Assembly: GCA_018648985.1 (NCBI GenBank)
Contig: JABGOT010000082.1
Location: 10,747 to 20,459 of the forward strand
DNA: 9,713 nt
Direction: 5' to 3'
DNA from: Candidatus Ruthturnera sp.
Lineage (GTDB): Bacteria; Pseudomonadota; Gammaproteobacteria; PS1; Pseudothioglobaceae
Of the stretch, positions 7,484 to 9,713 are shown in pieces. The position numbers and the translations under genes are program-made. Every line of letters starts with the position of its first letter. The stretch's first letter is position 1. Under the pieces are notes generated by a model that saw nothing but the letters and a program-made list of their open reading frames with translations, was not told the DNA's origin and searched no databases.

Positions 7484-8185
7484 ATGAATTCACTTCCCAT
7501 TAATAAAATATTTCTAGCAGGCTTTGCCTTTGCACTGACGCATTGGAAAAAAATCATTGAGATTTCTATTCTGCCGGTATTGATTTCTTCGCCATTCTTA
7601 ATGGTTGTGCCAGAGTTGTTAGGGCTAATGGAGCAGGTATTTAATGGTGGTAAATTAATAGAGGTTGTTTTGCCAGAAAATATGATGGCTTATTTGCTCT
7701 TGTTTTTTTATGGCTATATTACCTTGTCGATCAATATGTATCGCTTGGTGATACTCGGTGAACAATCAGTCAATGGTTTGATACCGGTTATAAAGATAAA
7801 TAAAATTGTTCGATTTACCGGTTTAACATTATTTGTAGGCTTGGTAACGGTAATACCAGTGATGATTACTGGTATGCCGTTTTTACAATTGGTTGTGTAT
7901 TTTTTAATTATTCCAATTACACTTAATTTTGTTGGCATTGCTATTGATCAGCCTTCTAAATATAAGTGGAATTTATCGTTCACAACACATGCAAATTTGT
8001 TTTTTTTGCAAGCTATTTTGCCGGCTTTGGTTGCTATGTTATTCGCCGCACTGGCGAATATTATTGGCTTAGGGTCAACTCTAGAATGGGTTGTTAAAGT
8101 CGTGGTATTTTATTGGACGTTGGTGACATTGGCTCTGTGCTATCAGCTGATCAATGCAACTAATAACTCAGAGAAAACCCCTTAG
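7484..8185 (+). CDS. Uncharacterised six-helix inner-membrane protein
   Basis: I do not recognise a named family. The 233-aa product is strongly hydrophobic with about six membrane segments: 24-49, 68-91, two within 111-154, 170-195 and 200-223. There is no cleavable signal peptide. A short motif R87-LVILGE (87-93) follows the second helix; similar R-x-x-LLGE segments occur, to my recollection, in other uncharacterised bacterial membrane proteins, but this is a weak lead. No catalytic or metal-binding cluster stands out. It begins four bases after the mltD stop, as the last gene of the oxidoreductase-bolA-mltD operon, so it is almost certainly co-transcribed. A role with the envelope or with MltD is only suggested by position. 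Its 3' end overlaps ftsQ by 26 bases tail to tail. Confidence 0.85.
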   Translation: MNSLPINKIFLAGFAFALTHWKKIIEISILPVLISSPFLMVVPELLGLMEQVFNGGKLIEVVLPENMMAYLLLFFYGYITLSINMYRLVILGEQSVNGLIPVIKINKIVRFTGLTLFVGLVTVIPVMITGMPFLQLVVYFLIIPITLNFVGIAIDQPSKYKWNLSFTTHANLFFLQAILPALVAMLFAALANIIGLGSTLEWVVKVVVFYWTLVTLALCYQLINATNNSEKTP

Positions 8186-8915
8186 GGTAGCGCATATCAA
8201 ACGTAACCTGCTTAACCTTTTTTGAAGGTTTAATCTTGGCGTAAGCTTTTATAAAGCGCTCTAATCGTTGCTCTTGTTGCTGATAGCCTAGAATCACTTT
8301 GATATTAGGATTAAAAGTAAGTTGGTCAATATTCGTTCGAGAAAAAGCGGTAATAACCATGTCTCCAGATAAAATTTGGTAGTCTTGGTAATCTGTGTAG
8401 AGTTTAATAATCTTTGTTTGATTTTCTTCTGATCGTGCCAAAACTGCATCTGATGGAATCATTGTCTTTGGAATAAACAATTCACCTGTAGTTGATATAT
8501 AGCCTACACAGTTAGTCTTGTTTTTGGTGATGCAATTGATGTTTTCCCAGCGCATGGCAATATCTTGAGGCTCAATATCGATTTGAATTGAATTCCAAAA
8601 TAGGCGCTTAACATGCGCGGCACTTACCCAAGGCTCTGTCTCTAAAACTTGTTTTATTTCGTGCAAGTTTAGCTGGTATTTGTCTTGAATAAGGGGTTGT
8701 ATTTTATCTTCTAAGATTGCTTGGTCAATAGGTAGAGATCCATCAATCTCCCAACTCACTTGTGCTTTTAAAAATTCAGTAGGATCAGATTCTAAAATAC
8801 GCCAAACAATAAAAGCCAACATGGCAAAAAAAGGCAGTGCTTTTGCAATTGGCAAGAGAAATTGCTTTATTGATTTTTTACGTTTGTTATAGCGAGGGTT
8901 ATTTTTTTTAATCAT
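8160..8915 (-). CDS. ftsQ: Cell division protein FtsQ
   Basis: A bitopic inner-membrane divisome protein that recruits FtsB and FtsL and links early and late division proteins. At 251 aa it is a little shorter than E. coli FtsQ (276). It has a very basic cytoplasmic N-terminus (1-18), one membrane helix (about 20-40), a periplasmic POTRA domain (about 47-115, including LETEPWVSAAHVKRLFWNSIQIDIEPQ) and the beta domain beginning AMRWEN. Two cysteines, C128 and C136, flank what looks like an extra loop in that beta domain. The ATG at 8915 overlaps the ddl stop by 8 bases (ATGATTAA) with no visible Shine-Dalgarno, so coupling is expected. ftsA, the normal next gene, is absent; the 3' end instead overlaps an opposing gene. 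Confidence 0.92.
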   Translation of the reverse strand: MIKKNNPRYNKRKKSIKQFLLPIAKALPFFAMLAFIVWRILESDPTEFLKAQVSWEIDGSLPIDQAILEDKIQPLIQDKYQLNLHEIKQVLETEPWVSAAHVKRLFWNSIQIDIEPQDIAMRWENINCITKNKTNCVGYISTTGELFIPKTMIPSDAVLARSEENQTKIIKLYTDYQDYQILSGDMVITAFSRTNIDQLTFNPNIKVILGYQQQEQRLERFIKAYAKIKPSKKVKQVTFDMRYPKGFSLSY

Positions 8916-9713
8916 TGAGAATTGCTATTACTAATTCGTCAAAACTAAGCCCTGATGCTTTGGCGGCCATTGGCACTAAAGAATGAGACGTCATACCAGG
9001 CACAGTGTTAATTTCTAATAAATAGGGCGTATTGTTTTTATCAAGGATAAAGTCAACTCGACCCCAAGTCTTGGCGTTCATAATATTAAAAGCATTTAGT
9101 GCGATGGACTGCAATTTTTTTTCGATCTCATCTGAGAGTCCACATGGACATAAATATTGGGTTTCATCTGAATGATATTTAGATTCATAATCGTAAAACC
9201 CATGGCCTGATTTTATTTGAATAACGGGTAATATTTCTTTATTTAGGATTGTAACGGTATATTCATCTCCTTCAATCCATTGTTCAATTAACGCTTGGCT
9301 ATCATATTGCCAAGCTAATTCAAGCGCCTTGTCTAACTCATTGGCATTACCTACTTTACTGATACCAATGCTAGAACCCTCTAAAATTGGCTTTACCGCC
9401 CAAGGCAGTGGAAAGTCAATAATTGGAATGTCTTCACCAATCGTTGCCAAAACAGAGAGCGCTAAAGGTAGATTATGCTGCTCCCATATGGCTTTTGTTG
9501 TGGCTTTGTTCATGCATTGCTCGGAAGCACTTGAATTAGTGCCTGTATAAGCAATATTTCGATCTTCAAGCTGTTGTTGGATATAGCCATCCTCACCGCC
9601 ACGACCATGTAAAACAATAAAAGCTTTGTTAAATTTTTTTGACCAAAGCTCATCGAGGTTATCTCCTTTCCAGTCAAACTTAAAGCACTCAATGTTTCGT
9701 TTTTTTAAAGCGT
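8908..9713 (-). CDS. ddl: D-alanine--D-alanine ligase (5' end beyond window)
   Basis: Joins two D-alanines with ATP for the end of the peptidoglycan stem peptide. The reading frame is open to the right edge; codons in frame begin at 9711, and the Met at 9513 is internal, corresponding to the SMDKLRSK region of E. coli DdlB. Upstream of it the same frame reads AFIVLHGRGGEDG, the Ddl glycine-rich motif, with no frameshift or stop. Further landmarks are the ATP-grasp KPILEGSSIG, IEQWIEGDEYTV, the YDYESKYHSDETQY loop, WGRVDFILD and the metal and substrate block EINTVPGMTSHSLVP. About 268 codons are visible, so roughly 35-45 N-terminal residues are missing. It overlaps ftsQ by 8 bases in the standard dcw order ddl-ftsQ. 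Confidence 0.96.
   Translation of the reverse strand, partial: ALKKRNIECFKFDWKGDNLDELWSKKFNKAFIVLHGRGGEDGYIQQQLEDRNIAYTGTNSSASEQCMNKATTKAIWEQHNLPLALSVLATIGEDIPIIDFPLPWAVKPILEGSSIGISKVGNANELDKALELAWQYDSQALIEQWIEGDEYTVTILNKEILPVIQIKSGHGFYDYESKYHSDETQYLCPCGLSDEIEKKLQSIALNAFNIMNAKTWGRVDFILDKNNTPYLLEINTVPGMTSHSLVPMAAKASGLSFDELVIAILND

Noticed and set aside
8212..8233. Hairpin AACCTT/AAGGTT just downstream of the unknown membrane gene as a terminator.
   Set aside because: It lies wholly in conserved ftsQ coding sequence and is not followed by a T-run in the rightward direction.
8902..8909. A8 run at codons 3-5 of ftsQ as a slippage switch.
   Set aside because: Runs of eight A or T also occur inside murD (2935-2942 region) and the unknown membrane gene (8000-8007), so this is normal for the base composition.
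8908..9513. ddl as a shortened gene starting at Met 9513, or with a frameshift.
   Set aside because: The frame upstream of 9513 continues to the window edge and encodes the HGRGGEDG motif, so the gene is intact and only cut by the window.
9510..9692. Minus-strand open frame inside ddl, with an AGGAGAT (9661-9667) before an ATG at 9653.
   Set aside because: The ddl frame reads straight through with conserved motifs in all of this stretch; the alternative frame gives no recognisable protein and the Shine-Dalgarno-like run is chance.

Overview
This is a 9.7 kb, gene-dense, visibly AT-rich stretch of chromosome from a gammaproteobacterium. RppH, YccA, MurD, MiaA, BolA, FtsQ and Ddl all read as relatives of the Enterobacteria-type proteins, with shared landmark motifs. 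The AT-rich composition and the set of genes would fit a sulfur-oxidiser of the SUP05/Thioglobus group, but that placement is an impression from memory and nothing in the window proves it. There are no RNA genes, insertion sequences, CRISPR arrays or phage genes, and no gene-free stretch above 100 bases.

Layout. Bases 1-2228 (minus strand): yccA, rppH and hom run in one direction. yccA and rppH are 20 bases apart. hom has its own extended -10 promoter in the 91-base gap after rppH and runs off the left edge. Bases 2293-3591 (plus): murD stands alone, divergent from yccA and overlapping miaA tail to tail. Bases 3569-4495 (minus): miaA. Bases 4575-8185 (plus): a compact four-gene operon whose junctions are a 1-base overlap and gaps of 2 and 4 bases. 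It encodes a 2Fe-2S/FAD oxidoreductase, BolA, a MltD-type lytic transglycosylase lipoprotein and an uncharacterised six-helix membrane protein. Bases 8160-9713 (minus): ddl then ftsQ, overlapping by 8 bases. ftsQ again overlaps the last gene of the opposing operon tail to tail, and ddl runs off the right edge.

How the genes fit together. Much of the window concerns the cell wall and division: MurD and Ddl make peptidoglycan precursor, MltD cleaves the finished wall, and FtsQ is a divisome scaffold. These genes would normally sit in one dcw cluster (except mltD), but here murD is detached and ftsQ is not followed by ftsA. RppH (mRNA 5' end processing), MiaA (tRNA modification), BolA with the ferredoxin-type reductase (iron-sulfur or redox function) and Hom (threonine/methionine/isoleucine precursor) are housekeeping genes.

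I found no clear candidate for a wholly new system. The best leads are the unknown membrane protein behind mltD, the interrupted dcw remnant, the symmetric promoter-like elements in both divergent gaps, and the two terminator-less convergent overlaps.
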